Shown here: positions 38,426-46,924 of the stretch, in pieces | Layout: the number at the start of each line of letters is the position of its first letter | How positions within the stretch are numbered: the first letter of the stretch is position 1 | Source of the DNA: Methanomicrobiales archaeon | GTDB lineage: Archaea > Halobacteriota > Methanomicrobia > Methanomicrobiales > JACTUA01 | Assembly (NCBI GenBank): GCA_030019205.1 | Contig: JASEFH010000001.1 | Coordinates: 62,001-126,000, forward strand | Reading direction: 5' to 3' | DNA: 64,000 bases | Notes under the pieces: model-generated | Told to the model about the DNA's origin: nothing | Seen by the model: only the letters and a program-made list of their open reading frames with translations | Database searches by the model: none | Position numbers and translations under genes: made by a program

Positions 38426-38627
38426 TCATCTGATGTTGGGCAGATACGCCGATAATACTTCCTTTTTATCGAACGGATCGGCTGCTGCATCACCATCTCT
38501 CCCACAGTGAGTCCCGACCGGGCGGATCGCTCATGGGAAGGAGATAGCTCCCCTGCCGTGACAGATGCAAAAGTGTGGCGGGACGGGCAGGGAAGGCATC
38601 CTGCGACCTGCCCGCCCTCCCGGGAGG

Positions 38628-39374
38628 CTATCCGATGTAGTTCAGCTCGTCTTTCGCTTTGGCCTTCTCGCCTTCGCGGATCTGGTCGATCGCCTGCTCC
38701 ATCTCCGCGGCGCGATCCTGGAGTGTCGTTGCATCGACGGCGACACCGATCAGTCTGCAGAGCACGGAGAGAACTCTGGATGCGCTCTTCGGGTCGACAA
38801 GATACCCGGAGGTCTCCCCCATCAGGCAGATCCCCTCCATGTTCCGCAACGCCCCAAGACCGAGGAGGAGCCCGGAGGCTCCGACGATTCCCCCGACGGT
38901 ACCGTCCCGGCGGAACGTCACGCCTGCCGCTTCGGCCTCGGCGCGGAGGTGGGGCATATTCACGGCGCCCAGGACCATGGGCGTATCCACGAGGTGCCCT
39001 ACCCCATAGCCGCCCAGGGTGTACAGTCGGCGAACGCCCATATGCTCGGCGACATCCAGGTAGCTCTGGCAGAGTATGTAGTGCCCCTCGCTCGTCGTGC
39101 TCTGGTGATCACCCACCAGGAATACGATCCTCCTGCCCTCACCCTCCCAGAAGTAGAGCTCGTTATTGGCCAGGTGGGTGATCCCCTGCGGATCGATGAT
39201 CACTTGGGGCGGCAGGTAAATGGAATGAATCTCGGCGATCTTCTCTGCGGAGAGTTCCTCTATCATGTACTCCGCCACCAGTTTGCCGACCTGTCCGATG
39301 CCGGGGAGCCCCTCGATCAGGGTGTCCGCCTTCACGTCGGTCGTATCCAGGAACTGAACGGTTACGCGCTCCAT
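38628..39374 (-). CDS. PAC2 family proteasome-assembly-chaperone-like protein
   Basis: A 248-residue protein of the PAC2 family, related to eukaryotic proteasome assembly chaperones. Typical segments are LIEGLPGIGQVGKLVAEYMI, IVFLVGDHQSTTSEGHYILC, LYTLGGYGVGHL and GASGLLLGLGALRNMEGICL, with a coiled C terminus. It overlaps nop10 by 13 bases and ends the aIF2-alpha operon, the usual archaeal order. Confidence 0.92.
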   Translation of the reverse strand: MERVTVQFLDTTDVKADTLIEGLPGIGQVGKLVAEYMIEELSAEKIAEIHSIYLPPQVIIDPQGITHLANNELYFWEGEGRRIVFLVGDHQSTTSEGHYILCQSYLDVAEHMGVRRLYTLGGYGVGHLVDTPMVLGAVNMPHLRAEAEAAGVTFRRDGTVGGIVGASGLLLGLGALRNMEGICLMGETSGYLVDPKSASRVLSVLCRLIGVAVDATTLQDRAAEMEQAIDQIREGEKAKAKDELNYIG

Positions 39375-39523
39375 GCCTTCATTCTCCTCCGGTAGGGCCC
39401 ATACGCGTCCAGGGGCGAGAATCGTGCCGGGTGCGCCGGTACGGTCGCCTGACCGCAGAGGGGGCAGCAGGGTGAGAGAGTGTACGTCCTGTCCCGAGGG
39501 CAGCGTCGGATGCAGCGGCTCAT
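39362..39523 (-). CDS. nop10: H/ACA ribonucleoprotein Nop10
   Basis: A 53-residue gene found in the gap between aIF2-alpha and the PAC2 gene. Translation from the ATG at 39523 reads MSRCIRRCPRDRTYTLSPCC, then PLCGQATVPAHPARFSPLDA and ends RRRMKAWSA. The zinc-binding cysteines, the AHPARFSP motif and the YRR region are characteristic of Nop10, which helps assemble box H/ACA pseudouridylation particles. It overlaps aIF2-alpha by ATGA and PAC2 by 13 bases, so the whole run is translationally coupled. Confidence 0.95.
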   Translation of the reverse strand: MSRCIRRCPRDRTYTLSPCCPLCGQATVPAHPARFSPLDAYGPYRRRMKAWSA

Positions 39524-40308
39524 GCGGCTTTACCCGCCTTCTGTTTCCGACTGAATCTTCCGATGCCGTCTGCCTTCTCCATCACGCGGATGGCAGCATT
39601 GGCAGCTTTTTCAATGGCCTTCTCCGCCTGTTTGTAATCCGGCGCGGTTACCTTCACGCGGTAGATCGGAGCTCCCACGTACGAGAGCTCGATGTCCACG
39701 TCCGGCATCTTCAGCTGGGCGCTGCGGAGGGCGCGCCGGATGACATTGACGCCATCGGACTTTCTGGATGTCAGTTCCAGGAAACCCGTGATGGTCACGC
39801 GCGGAATCTTAACGTTCTCCTCAGCGATGCGCAACAGGACTGAGGCGACCGGATCCTCGAACCCCAGTTTATCTACTGCCTTTTTTCCGTTGACGACTGC
39901 ATCCTCAAAGAAGGGGAACAGGAGACCATAACCCTGGTAGATCTTCTCCTCGATCTTCTGGGGGGTTTCGCCCGTCTCCTCGCTCACGAATCCGATCCAA
40001 GTACGAGCCTTCTGTTCGTTCTTCCACTCCCTAATCTTCTCGCGGCGTTGATGCTCGTTTACATCCTTGAGAGAGAGATCGATATGGCCTCGCTGGGCAT
40101 CCACATGCAGCACCTTGCATACGACCTTCTGCCCCTCCCGGATATAGTCCCGGATGTATTTTACCCAGCCGGTCGCGACTTCGGAGATGGGTATGAGGCC
40201 CTGGCGTCCCCCGTACTCATCCAGACTGACGAATGCCACGAAGTCCCGGACCTCCTGGACCGTGCAGACCACAAGTTCGCCTTCGTCCGGCCATGATCTC
40301 TCGTGCAT
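39520..40308 (-). CDS. Translation initiation factor aIF2 subunit alpha
   Basis: A 262-residue subunit of the initiator-tRNA-binding factor. The N-terminal S1 domain reads GELVVCTVQEVRDFVAFVSL with DEYGGRQGLIPISEV and WVKYIRDYIREGQKVVCKVL; a helical middle and the C-terminal alpha/beta domain (KVTAPDYKQAEKAIEKAANA) follow. It is placed between rps27e and nop10 in the standard archaeal order. Confidence 0.96.
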   Translation of the reverse strand: MHERSWPDEGELVVCTVQEVRDFVAFVSLDEYGGRQGLIPISEVATGWVKYIRDYIREGQKVVCKVLHVDAQRGHIDLSLKDVNEHQRREKIREWKNEQKARTWIGFVSEETGETPQKIEEKIYQGYGLLFPFFEDAVVNGKKAVDKLGFEDPVASVLLRIAEENVKIPRVTITGFLELTSRKSDGVNVIRRALRSAQLKMPDVDIELSYVGAPIYRVKVTAPDYKQAEKAIEKAANAAIRVMEKADGIGRFSRKQKAGKAA

Positions 40309-40315
40309 GCGGCAA

Positions 40316-40504
40316 TCACTTCACGATCGCGAGGATCTCTCCTCTGATAACCGCCTTTCCGCCGGTCGGTTCGGCAAGAACCTCTCCACAGACCACGCAG
40401 TCTACCCGGCTGCTGGCCCGCTCGAATACCAGCTGCTCGTTCTGGCACTCCGGGCACTTTACGCGGCAGAACGCCGTCCTGTTCTCTCTCTCCAGTCGAA
40501 CCAC
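40316..40504 (-). CDS. rps27e: Small ribosomal subunit protein eS27
   Basis: A 62-residue zinc-ribbon ribosomal protein with CPECQNEQLVFERASSRVDC and VVCGEVLAEPTGGKA. The start is a GTG at 40504, 6 bases after the rpl44e stop codon, with GGAGTGA overlapping that stop. It is cotranscribed with rpl44e and aIF2-alpha. Confidence 0.95.
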   Translation of the reverse strand: MVRLERENRTAFCRVKCPECQNEQLVFERASSRVDCVVCGEVLAEPTGGKAVIRGEILAIVK

Positions 40505-40510
40505 AGATCT

Positions 40511-40789
40511 TCACTCCGTCAACTCGAACTTGCTGATCCGGAACCCTTCGCGCAGAAATGCCTTCTTGCACTTCGTGCAGCGATACCGCACATTGATCTT
40601 CTTCGTGGGCTTCTCACCGCCGGGCACCTTGGAGAACTTACCCCTGTTGCCCACCGTGCCGCGCCGCGCCTTCTGGCGGTCGATCCAATTGAGACCGCTG
40701 GACCGCCCTTTCTTAACCTTCTCGACCTCCACGACCTCGTGCCGCTTGCAGTGAGGGCAGTACGTGGTGAATTTTGCTGGCATTTTCAT
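40511..40789 (-). CDS. rpl44e: Large ribosomal subunit protein eL42 (L44e)
   Basis: A 92-residue zinc-binding ribosomal protein. It shows [19 protein letters not shown], the [16 protein letters not shown] loop that contacts the ribosomal E site, and the second zinc half-site [10 protein letters not shown]. The start is MKMPAKF at 40789. An AT-rich stretch between gins51 and this gene could hold a separate promoter. Confidence 0.96.
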   Translation of the reverse strand: MKMPAKFTTYCPHCKRHEVVEVEKVKKGRSSGLNWIDRQKARRGTVGNRGKFSKVPGGEKPTKKINVRYRCTKCKKAFLREGFRISKFELTE

Positions 40790-40825
40790 AAAATGAGCCC
40801 CATGTATTGAGTTCGAATACCAGTA

Positions 40826-41449
40826 TTATTTGATAGGCCTGATATTTAAGGCTATGTTGCGGCCGCAGAGTACATCCGCATTCTTGAAGGGAAGTGTCGC
40901 GATATCCTCTCTCCCAAGGTGATAGATCCTCCCGTCCATACCCATGAACGGGTCCACATCGCTCAGGATCCGCACGAGACTGTACGGCAGGGAGGGGGCA
41001 TCTTCTGACTCCTCCCTGCCCTTGGCCGCCGGCAGGACTGCCGCAGGCACCTCCGGCTCGCTCCCGTTGAGATCCAGCCGGCTCTCGAGCAGACATTCCC
41101 TGCACTTCAGGATGGCCGCCGTAACCTGCTCCAGCATCTCCCGTTCCGCTGAGAGCATTCGCCGCATCTCGTCTTTATCCTGGTAGTAGTTCTCCACCTG
41201 CTTGCAGGAGAGGGTGAGGATCTTCCAGGTTCGCCGATAGAAGACGAAGCGGATGGTGTCGCGGATGTAGTTGATCTCCTCAATCACGCTTCGCGCCTGA
41301 TCGCTCAGCGGATCCTCCAGCCTGCGCAGCTGTCCGTAGAGTTCCTCCAGGTACGTCCGCGCATGCTCAAATGTGTCGCTCTGGATCTCGGAGAGCTTCT
41401 CGCTCTCCCTCTCATTCATCAGCACGAGGAAGAGATCTTCGCGTCTCAT
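40826..41449 (-). CDS. gins51: Archaeal GINS complex subunit
   Basis: Replication factor that joins MCM and Cdc45/RecJ in the replicative helicase. The 207-residue protein has a helical A domain (YLEELYGQLRRLEDPLSDQA, then FVFYRRTWKIL) and a small C-terminal B domain ending YHLGREDIATLPFKNADVLC. The order of A before B is that of Gins51. It overlaps priS by four bases, the conserved archaeal pairing of GINS with primase. Confidence 0.88.
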   Translation of the reverse strand: MRREDLFLVLMNERESEKLSEIQSDTFEHARTYLEELYGQLRRLEDPLSDQARSVIEEINYIRDTIRFVFYRRTWKILTLSCKQVENYYQDKDEMRRMLSAEREMLEQVTAAILKCRECLLESRLDLNGSEPEVPAAVLPAAKGREESEDAPSLPYSLVRILSDVDPFMGMDGRIYHLGREDIATLPFKNADVLCGRNIALNIRPIK

Positions 41450-42591
41450 GCTCCTTTGCTCCCGGCGATCTCTGCAAGGCCTCTGCAGCAGAGGAATACA
41501 GCGAGCGCCTCCGGAACGGTATTCTCTCCCTTCTCGACCGCATAGGTGTTCCCGAGGAGGCGCATCGAGAGGGTGGCGCTCGCCTCCACCCGTACATCTC
41601 GTTCCCCGAATATAACTGCATCGACCAGGGGATCGAACTGCGGCAGATCGCGGACGGAAAGAGGAGTGACGCGCATTCCGCTCCCGCCGTGGAGCGAGGT
41701 GGGCAGGCGTATCAGTCTCTTGACGTCGGTCGTGACCGGCTCGTCGGCGAGGGCGGCGGTTTTGCGGAGCCTCGCGGAAAACTCGCCCTGTTCGGCCGCG
41801 ATCAGCCGCTGAAGCAGCGGATTCGCCATGAATGCGGCCATACGGCGGGGCGAAGCGCTGCTCAGTAGATCTCCGGCGTACTTGCAGAGCCGTTTCGCCT
41901 CCTTATCGCGCATGCCCGCTACGTTCATGCAGTGCTGGTGCGCCTCCCCCTCCGGCAGCTGGAGTATCCAGCGGAGATACTCAAGCAACGTCGTCTGGTA
42001 GCGGAGCCGCCAGCCGCGCGCAGGCCTGGAGCGGTGGGGCGCCATGCATCGGGAGTCCAGCCCGATCCCGCAGACGTAATCTACGATCTCCCGCCGTTCC
42101 TGGCTCCCCCAGGTCCGCACCGCGATGTCATTGACATGGATGTGGTATCCCCTCCCCCCCGAGAAGACGACGGATATGCTCCGCTCGGAGAAACCCAGTT
42201 CGTCGATCAGCATGCGGAGAAGTTTCTCCGCCTCTTCGCGCACCCGCTCGAGCATCATATGGTAGGGTCCCCGCATGATGTGGTCGGCATCGAGATCGAA
42301 GATGAGGTCCGCACCGCTCCAGCGCTTCTCGGGCATCGTCGCGGCGGAGGGGGCCTCGTAGTATGCACTGGAGTAGTAGATGTGCGCCGGAACCAGCGTC
42401 CGGACGTACTCGGAGAGCTCCCCAGCGCTCCCGAACCCGATGTGGCGCCGCATGCGGATGTCGGTTGAGCCCGGGTCGAAGAAGACAAATCCCCATTCCC
42501 GCTGTTCCAGCGCCGCCGGGGGGGTGATGCTGACTCTCCTGTAGTACTCGGTGAACCGCTGCTTCAGGAACTCGGCGGTGGCGGGTCTCAT
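41446..42591 (-). CDS. priS: DNA primase small (catalytic) subunit
   Basis: Archaeal/eukaryotic-type primase, 381 residues, that makes primers for replication. The catalytic acids are in SGADLIFDLDADHI, and the nucleotide-binding motif is VVFSGGRGYHIHVND. The C-terminal part includes VTTDVKRLIRLPTSLHGGSG, typical of PriS. The ATG at 42591 overlaps the elp3 stop; a longer frame reaching 42756 is unsupported. Neighbours are elp3 upstream and gins51 downstream, both with four-base overlaps. Confidence 0.95.
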   Translation of the reverse strand: MRPATAEFLKQRFTEYYRRVSITPPAALEQREWGFVFFDPGSTDIRMRRHIGFGSAGELSEYVRTLVPAHIYYSSAYYEAPSAATMPEKRWSGADLIFDLDADHIMRGPYHMMLERVREEAEKLLRMLIDELGFSERSISVVFSGGRGYHIHVNDIAVRTWGSQERREIVDYVCGIGLDSRCMAPHRSRPARGWRLRYQTTLLEYLRWILQLPEGEAHQHCMNVAGMRDKEAKRLCKYAGDLLSSASPRRMAAFMANPLLQRLIAAEQGEFSARLRKTAALADEPVTTDVKRLIRLPTSLHGGSGMRVTPLSVRDLPQFDPLVDAVIFGERDVRVEASATLSMRLLGNTYAVEKGENTVPEALAVFLCCRGLAEIAGSKGA

Positions 42592-44162
42592 GCCAGTCTC
42601 TTGATCATGTATGGGCCTTCCCGTTGATATCCCTGCTTCTTGTAATAGGGGCGGACCCCCACCCCTGACATGACGGCAACCCGTGCATACCCTGCACTTC
42701 CGGCGATCTCCTCGGCCGCACGGAGCAGATGGTTGCCGTAGCTGCGGTGCTGCCACTCCGCCTCCGCTGCGCGGGCGCCGAGGGCAACCATGCTCCCGTA
42801 AACGTGCAGTTCCCGGATCAGCGCCGCGCCGTCGAGCTCCGGCCGGAAGGCGGCGGACGGGAATCGGAGGCGCAGAAACCCGATCAGCGCCTCCCCCGCC
42901 TCCATAGAAATGAAGTGCTCGGTACCCCCGCAGCAGGGATAGGTCAGCACGGCAATCCCCGGAGTCTCCCGCGGGGGGAGTCTCCCCGCTTCACGGCAGC
43001 GGATGCAGCGGCAGCGCTTGCCCCACTCCTTCAGCCTTCGGGCTGCCAGCTGGCGGAAGTTCGAGTGGCGGGAGCCGGCCACGATCAATCTGGCGGGAAT
43101 GTCCCGCTGTATCCTCTGCAGGCGCACGTACGAGGGCAGGATGGATTTGGCGTATGCGATCAGATCCACCAGTTCCTCCTCCGCATAGGGCTGGTACTCC
43201 CCCTGCCTGTAGAGATCCTCGATCCCGGATCCCGGCGTCACCAGCGTGGGATAGATCTTCAGAAAATCCGGTCGGAATCGGGAATCCTCGAAGAGCGTCT
43301 CGAACATCCTGCGGTCCGTCTCGATGCTGCTCCCGGGCATGTTGGGCATCACGTGGAACCCCACTTTCAGGCCGGCATCCCGAAGGTGCCGGTTCGCCTG
43401 CACGGCATCCTCGACCGTGCATCCCCGCCGGTTCAGGGCGAGGATGCGATCCTCCGAATGCTGGATGCCAAGCTCCACCTTCGTCACCCCCAAGCGCAGC
43501 ATCTCCCCGATCTGCTCCCGACGGGACCAGTCCGGGCGTGTCTCGAAGGTGGTCGCGACGCATCGCGCCAGAGCGGTCTCGTTCGCGAGGAACACCTCTT
43601 CGAGGCTGCCGGAAGGCGCAGCGTCAGGGCTGCCGAACGCGTTCATCGCCTCGATGCAGCGGCGCACGAACCATTCCTGGTACTCGACGGGACGTGCCGT
43701 CATCGTCCCCCCCATCACGATCAGCTCCACCTTGTCTACCGGATGCCCCAGGCGGAGGAGCTGCTCCAGCCGGGCATGCACCTGTCTGTACGGATCGAAC
43801 GCATGCTCCCGCGCGCGAAGCGCGGCCGGCTCCTCACCTGTGTAGCTCTGAGGGCTCCGGAACGGATGTTCGGGCCCTCCGGGGCAGGGGAGGCACTTTC
43901 CGTGCGGACAGGGCGCCGGGGACGTCATCACGGCAACGGGCGCCACCCCCGAGAGGGTCCGCGTGGGTTTCACCTGCAGGATCCTTCGGATCAGATCCCG
44001 TTTCTCCGGATCCGCGGCGGCCAGAATCGCCGAGTTCTTGGGAATGGGGGAAAAACCATATTTCCGGCAGACATCGATTTTTATTCTTTCGACATCGAAC
44101 GATCCCGGTCGCTCAGAAGAGATCCGGGAGATGATCTCCCGATAGATGGCTTCTTCGTCCAT
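42588..44162 (-). CDS. elp3: Elp3-type tRNA uridine-34 modification enzyme
   Basis: Radical-SAM plus acetyltransferase enzyme that starts formation of 5-carboxymethyl side chains on wobble uridine in tRNA. The 524-residue protein has the cluster motif CPHGKCLPCPGGPEHPF, the core IVMGGTMTARPVEYQEWFVR, LGIQHSEDRILALNRRG and GFHVMPNMPGSS, a zinc site CRCIRC, and a C-terminal GNAT domain with LHVYGSMVALG and KKQGYQREGPYMIKRL. Archaeal Elp3 acts without the other Elongator subunits. Confidence 0.95.
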   Translation of the reverse strand: MDEEAIYREIISRISSERPGSFDVERIKIDVCRKYGFSPIPKNSAILAAADPEKRDLIRRILQVKPTRTLSGVAPVAVMTSPAPCPHGKCLPCPGGPEHPFRSPQSYTGEEPAALRAREHAFDPYRQVHARLEQLLRLGHPVDKVELIVMGGTMTARPVEYQEWFVRRCIEAMNAFGSPDAAPSGSLEEVFLANETALARCVATTFETRPDWSRREQIGEMLRLGVTKVELGIQHSEDRILALNRRGCTVEDAVQANRHLRDAGLKVGFHVMPNMPGSSIETDRRMFETLFEDSRFRPDFLKIYPTLVTPGSGIEDLYRQGEYQPYAEEELVDLIAYAKSILPSYVRLQRIQRDIPARLIVAGSRHSNFRQLAARRLKEWGKRCRCIRCREAGRLPPRETPGIAVLTYPCCGGTEHFISMEAGEALIGFLRLRFPSAAFRPELDGAALIRELHVYGSMVALGARAAEAEWQHRSYGNHLLRAAEEIAGSAGYARVAVMSGVGVRPYYKKQGYQREGPYMIKRLA

Positions 44163-44169
44163 CGCGCTG

Positions 44170-44430
44170 TTAGTGCTCTGCCGTCACCTTTCTTGAGCCG
44201 AGATCGTGCGCATAACCCGGCACCTGGTGCATGTTGATATGCTGCACGAGTTCCTCGCCCAGTGTGAGAATGGCTTTTTTATGCAGGATTTTATTTTTAT
44301 GAATGTGCACGGGAGAGATCGCGAGGGAGTCGTATTTGCCGGTCAGAACCTCCACCCCGCTTACGCTTTCATAGTATTTCTTGATATGAACAAGCAGCAT
44401 GTGTAGATGAAGCAGTTCCTCTTTTTGCAC
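44170..44430 (-). CDS. UPF0058 family protein
   Basis: Short helical protein of about 86 residues of the archaeal UPF0058 family, with KEELLHLHMLLVHIKKYYES and SPVHIHKNKILHKKAILTLG. Family members start just before the KEEL segment, so the GTG at 44430 (preceded by GGTGAT) is preferred to an ATG at 44451. It lies seven bases upstream of elp3 and is cotranscribed with it. Function unknown. Confidence 0.85.
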   Translation of the reverse strand: MQKEELLHLHMLLVHIKKYYESVSGVEVLTGKYDSLAISPVHIHKNKILHKKAILTLGEELVQHINMHQVPGYAHDLGSRKVTAEH

Positions 44431-44504
44431 ATCATCACCTTTCTTAAACATTACTATTTTTCCTTCCTACATATAATTTTATGGTGGTTTTTATATTGAA
44501 CGGG

Positions 44505-45368
44505 ATGAATGCTGCCGGCGCCCTTCTGGGGCTCGCTGTCGGCGACGCCATGGGTGCTCCGCTTGAGGGTCTGCCCGCCCCGAGACGGAAGATAACCCGG
44601 ATGATCGGAGGGGGGCTGCACGGTATCCGGCGCGGGGGGTACACGGACGACACCCTGCAGGCCATCGCCATTGCCCGCTCTCTCGTCGTCTGCAGGGGAT
44701 TCTGTGCAGAGGATGTAGCACAGCGGCTGGTTGCCGCCTACCATGCCCATCCGTCGTTCTTCGGCCCCACCTCGTCCGCCGCCTTCGATCTGATCGAGCG
44801 GGGGTGCAGCCCCGAGACGGCGGCATGGTTGATCCACCAGAGGAAGGGGGAGAGCCGATCCAACGGCAGCGTCATGCGCGGCCCGCCACTCGGTATCTTC
44901 TACCCTCCCACTGCCGTGCGCACTGTGAGCCTCCGCTGCTCCCGCCTGACACACTACGATCCTGTCGCGGGAGAGTGCTCCGCGTTCGTCAACCAGATGG
45001 TGAGCAGCCTGTGCCGGGGGGCCTCCCGGGAGAGGGCCTTCGATCTCGCGCTCGACCAGTGCGAGGACACCGAGCTTCTCTGTCGCATGCAGGACTTCGG
45101 ACGGTATCCCCTGCTGCCGTCCCTGGATGCCGTGGAGGCCACACACTGCGCGGTGACCCTGTTCCTGGAGAGCGAGACGTTTTCCGACGCGATCATCGCG
45201 GCGGTGAATCTGGGCGGGGATGCGGATACCGTCGGGGCCATATGCGGAGCCCTTGCCGGCGCCGAGCAGACCCTTGCAGCCATCCCCTCTCCCTGGCTGC
45301 AGGATCTGCAGGATGCGCACCGCCTGCTCGAACTCGCGGCAGATCTCTGCTCCGTCTCACGTCCGTAA
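44505..45368 (+). CDS. ADP-ribosylglycohydrolase family protein
   Basis: Hydrolase of the DraG/ARH family that removes ADP-ribose from proteins or other acceptors, 287 residues. Metal-binding motifs are present: GGYTDDTLQ near residue 46, SNGSVMRGPPLG in the middle and NLGGDADTVGAICGALAGA near the C terminus. The ATG at 44505 is favoured because TATAATTTTA lies 24-35 bases before it and the mature N terminus MNAAGALLGLAVGDAMG is typical. DraG itself reactivates nitrogenase reductase, but no nitrogenase genes are in the window, so the target is unknown. Confidence 0.9.
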   Translation: MNAAGALLGLAVGDAMGAPLEGLPAPRRKITRMIGGGLHGIRRGGYTDDTLQAIAIARSLVVCRGFCAEDVAQRLVAAYHAHPSFFGPTSSAAFDLIERGCSPETAAWLIHQRKGESRSNGSVMRGPPLGIFYPPTAVRTVSLRCSRLTHYDPVAGECSAFVNQMVSSLCRGASRERAFDLALDQCEDTELLCRMQDFGRYPLLPSLDAVEATHCAVTLFLESETFSDAIIAAVNLGGDADTVGAICGALAGAEQTLAAIPSPWLQDLQDAHRLLELAADLCSVSRP

Positions 45369-45376
45369 AAGAGGGC

Positions 45377-45826
45377 TTATACGGGGCGCAGCTCCACCAG
45401 TTTCAGCACCCTGCCCCTCTCGCAGCCTTCCGGGGCATTGCCCAGTATCTCCCCCACTACGTACCTCTCCCCCTCGATGATCCCCTCCGGGTGACAGAGG
45501 TCGTAACTCTTGCACTCCCTCCTGCTGCAGGAGAATTCGAAGAGAATTCTGGAGTTCACAATCGCCTTATCCGCACTGATCAGTCCGACAATCGGCGACT
45601 CGACAACCTCGATGGCGCACGCGCCCCCGGCGTGCACCTGGCACTCATGCTTCGTCGTTGCCCGAATGCCCACGATGCGGTACTTTCTCCCCGTCTGAAG
45701 ATTGTGGCACGCCTTCCGCACGCGGCAGACCTCGCACTCGGGCAGTTCCCCCTCGTAAATGAAGTCGAGACCGGGCCGTGCGAGCGTGGCGCCGATCACG
45801 GTCACCTTCGGTTTTCCATCCGTCAT
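45377..45826 (-). CDS. UPF0179 family protein
   Basis: Archaeal conserved protein of 149 residues with a cysteine-rich pattern: CEVCRVRKACHNLQ, CQVHAGGACAIEVVES and CSRRECKSYDLCHPEGI. The cysteines may bind an iron-sulfur cluster or zinc. It follows egsA by six bases on the minus strand, and its 3' end converges with the ADP-ribosylglycohydrolase gene eight bases away. Function unknown. Confidence 0.9.
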   Translation of the reverse strand: MTDGKPKVTVIGATLARPGLDFIYEGELPECEVCRVRKACHNLQTGRKYRIVGIRATTKHECQVHAGGACAIEVVESPIVGLISADKAIVNSRILFEFSCSRRECKSYDLCHPEGIIEGERYVVGEILGNAPEGCERGRVLKLVELRPV

Positions 45827-45832
45827 TCGACC

Positions 45833-46912
45833 TCACTCCCGATAGAGCATTCGCACCAGGTTCTGTGCGGCCTCTCTCGTGATCCCCATGTCCAGAATGG
45901 TGAACCGCTCCGGGCGGATCGTCTTTGCCATCAGCAGGGCTTCGACGGCGACCCCATCCTCGATCCCGATCTCCGACGGCGTCGTCGGGGCTCCGATCGT
46001 CATCAGGGAGCTGCGGATGGATCGCCAGTCGCCCCCGTGGAGGTACATGGTGATGATCGTCCCGATGCCGCACTTCTCGCCGTGGAGACCCTGCTTCGGC
46101 GCGAGGATGTCCAGAGCATGGCTGAACTTGTGCTCGCCGCCGCTTCCCGGCCTCGAAGAGCCGGCGATGCTCATCGCCACCCCGGAGGAGACGAGCGCCT
46201 TCGTGACGATCCAGGCGCTCTCCTCCTGGTGCGGCTTGATCGCATCCGCATTCTTCACCAGTATCTCCGCCGTCATGCGCGACATCGCCATGGCGTACTC
46301 GGATACCGGTTCCCCCCGGAGGCGATGGGACAGCTCCCAATCCAGCACAGCCGTGTAGTTGGATATGATGTCCGCACATCCGGAGGCGAGCAGACGGTGC
46401 GGAGCGGAGGCGATGATGCCGGTGTCCGCGACGATGGCGATGGGCGGATGGGCTTCGAGCGAGGCAGCTCCCTCTGCGGTCGGCACCGACGCTCGCGCGG
46501 AAGCGATGCCGTCGTGGGAGGCGGCAGTCGGCACGCTGATGAAGGGGCGGTCGAGGTTGAAAGAGGCGATCTTCGCGATATCAATCACGCGACCTCCGCC
46601 GACCCCGATGAGGAAGTCTGCAGAGGCGGCATCCGACTCCGCCTGCGCTATCACCTCCGGCGTGATCGCGTCCGCAATGAGGACCGAGGTATCGTACGAA
46701 GCAGACAGCAGTTCTTCCACCCGTTTGCCCGCCACCTGCATCGTACTCTTCCCGGAAATGATGAGCGCAGAATCGCCGAGTTTCAGATCCTCGCTGACTG
46801 CCGGCAGCTGGTCCAGCACGCCGTGCCCGATGATTACGTCCCGGGGCAGCTGCATCCACTTGGACTTGTCGAAAACCTTCCTTTTGAGTACTTTTATGCC
46901 ATCTGCGCTCAT
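45833..46912 (-). CDS. egsA: sn-Glycerol-1-phosphate dehydrogenase
   Basis: Makes the archaeal-specific glycerol-1-phosphate backbone of ether lipids from dihydroxyacetone phosphate with NAD(P)H. The 359-residue protein shows the nucleotide loop IGVGGGRVIDIAKIASF, the conserved PFISVPTAASHDGIASARAS, and the zinc ligands in GGEHKFSHALDILA and MYLHGGDW. Its start codon lies only 12 bases from the divergent DUF63 start, so each promoter lies inside the other gene. Confidence 0.97.
   Translation of the reverse strand: MSADGIKVLKRKVFDKSKWMQLPRDVIIGHGVLDQLPAVSEDLKLGDSALIISGKSTMQVAGKRVEELLSASYDTSVLIADAITPEVIAQAESDAASADFLIGVGGGRVIDIAKIASFNLDRPFISVPTAASHDGIASARASVPTAEGAASLEAHPPIAIVADTGIIASAPHRLLASGCADIISNYTAVLDWELSHRLRGEPVSEYAMAMSRMTAEILVKNADAIKPHQEESAWIVTKALVSSGVAMSIAGSSRPGSGGEHKFSHALDILAPKQGLHGEKCGIGTIITMYLHGGDWRSIRSSLMTIGAPTTPSEIGIEDGVAVEALLMAKTIRPERFTILDMGITREAAQNLVRMLYRE
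46889..46898 (+). promoter_or_regulatory. TATA box of the DUF63 gene inside egsA
   Basis: TACTTTTATG lies 27-36 bases before the DUF63 start codon, within the first codons of egsA on the other strand. The message should be leaderless. Confidence 0.5.
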
Positions 46913-46924
46913 TTAATATCAGGT

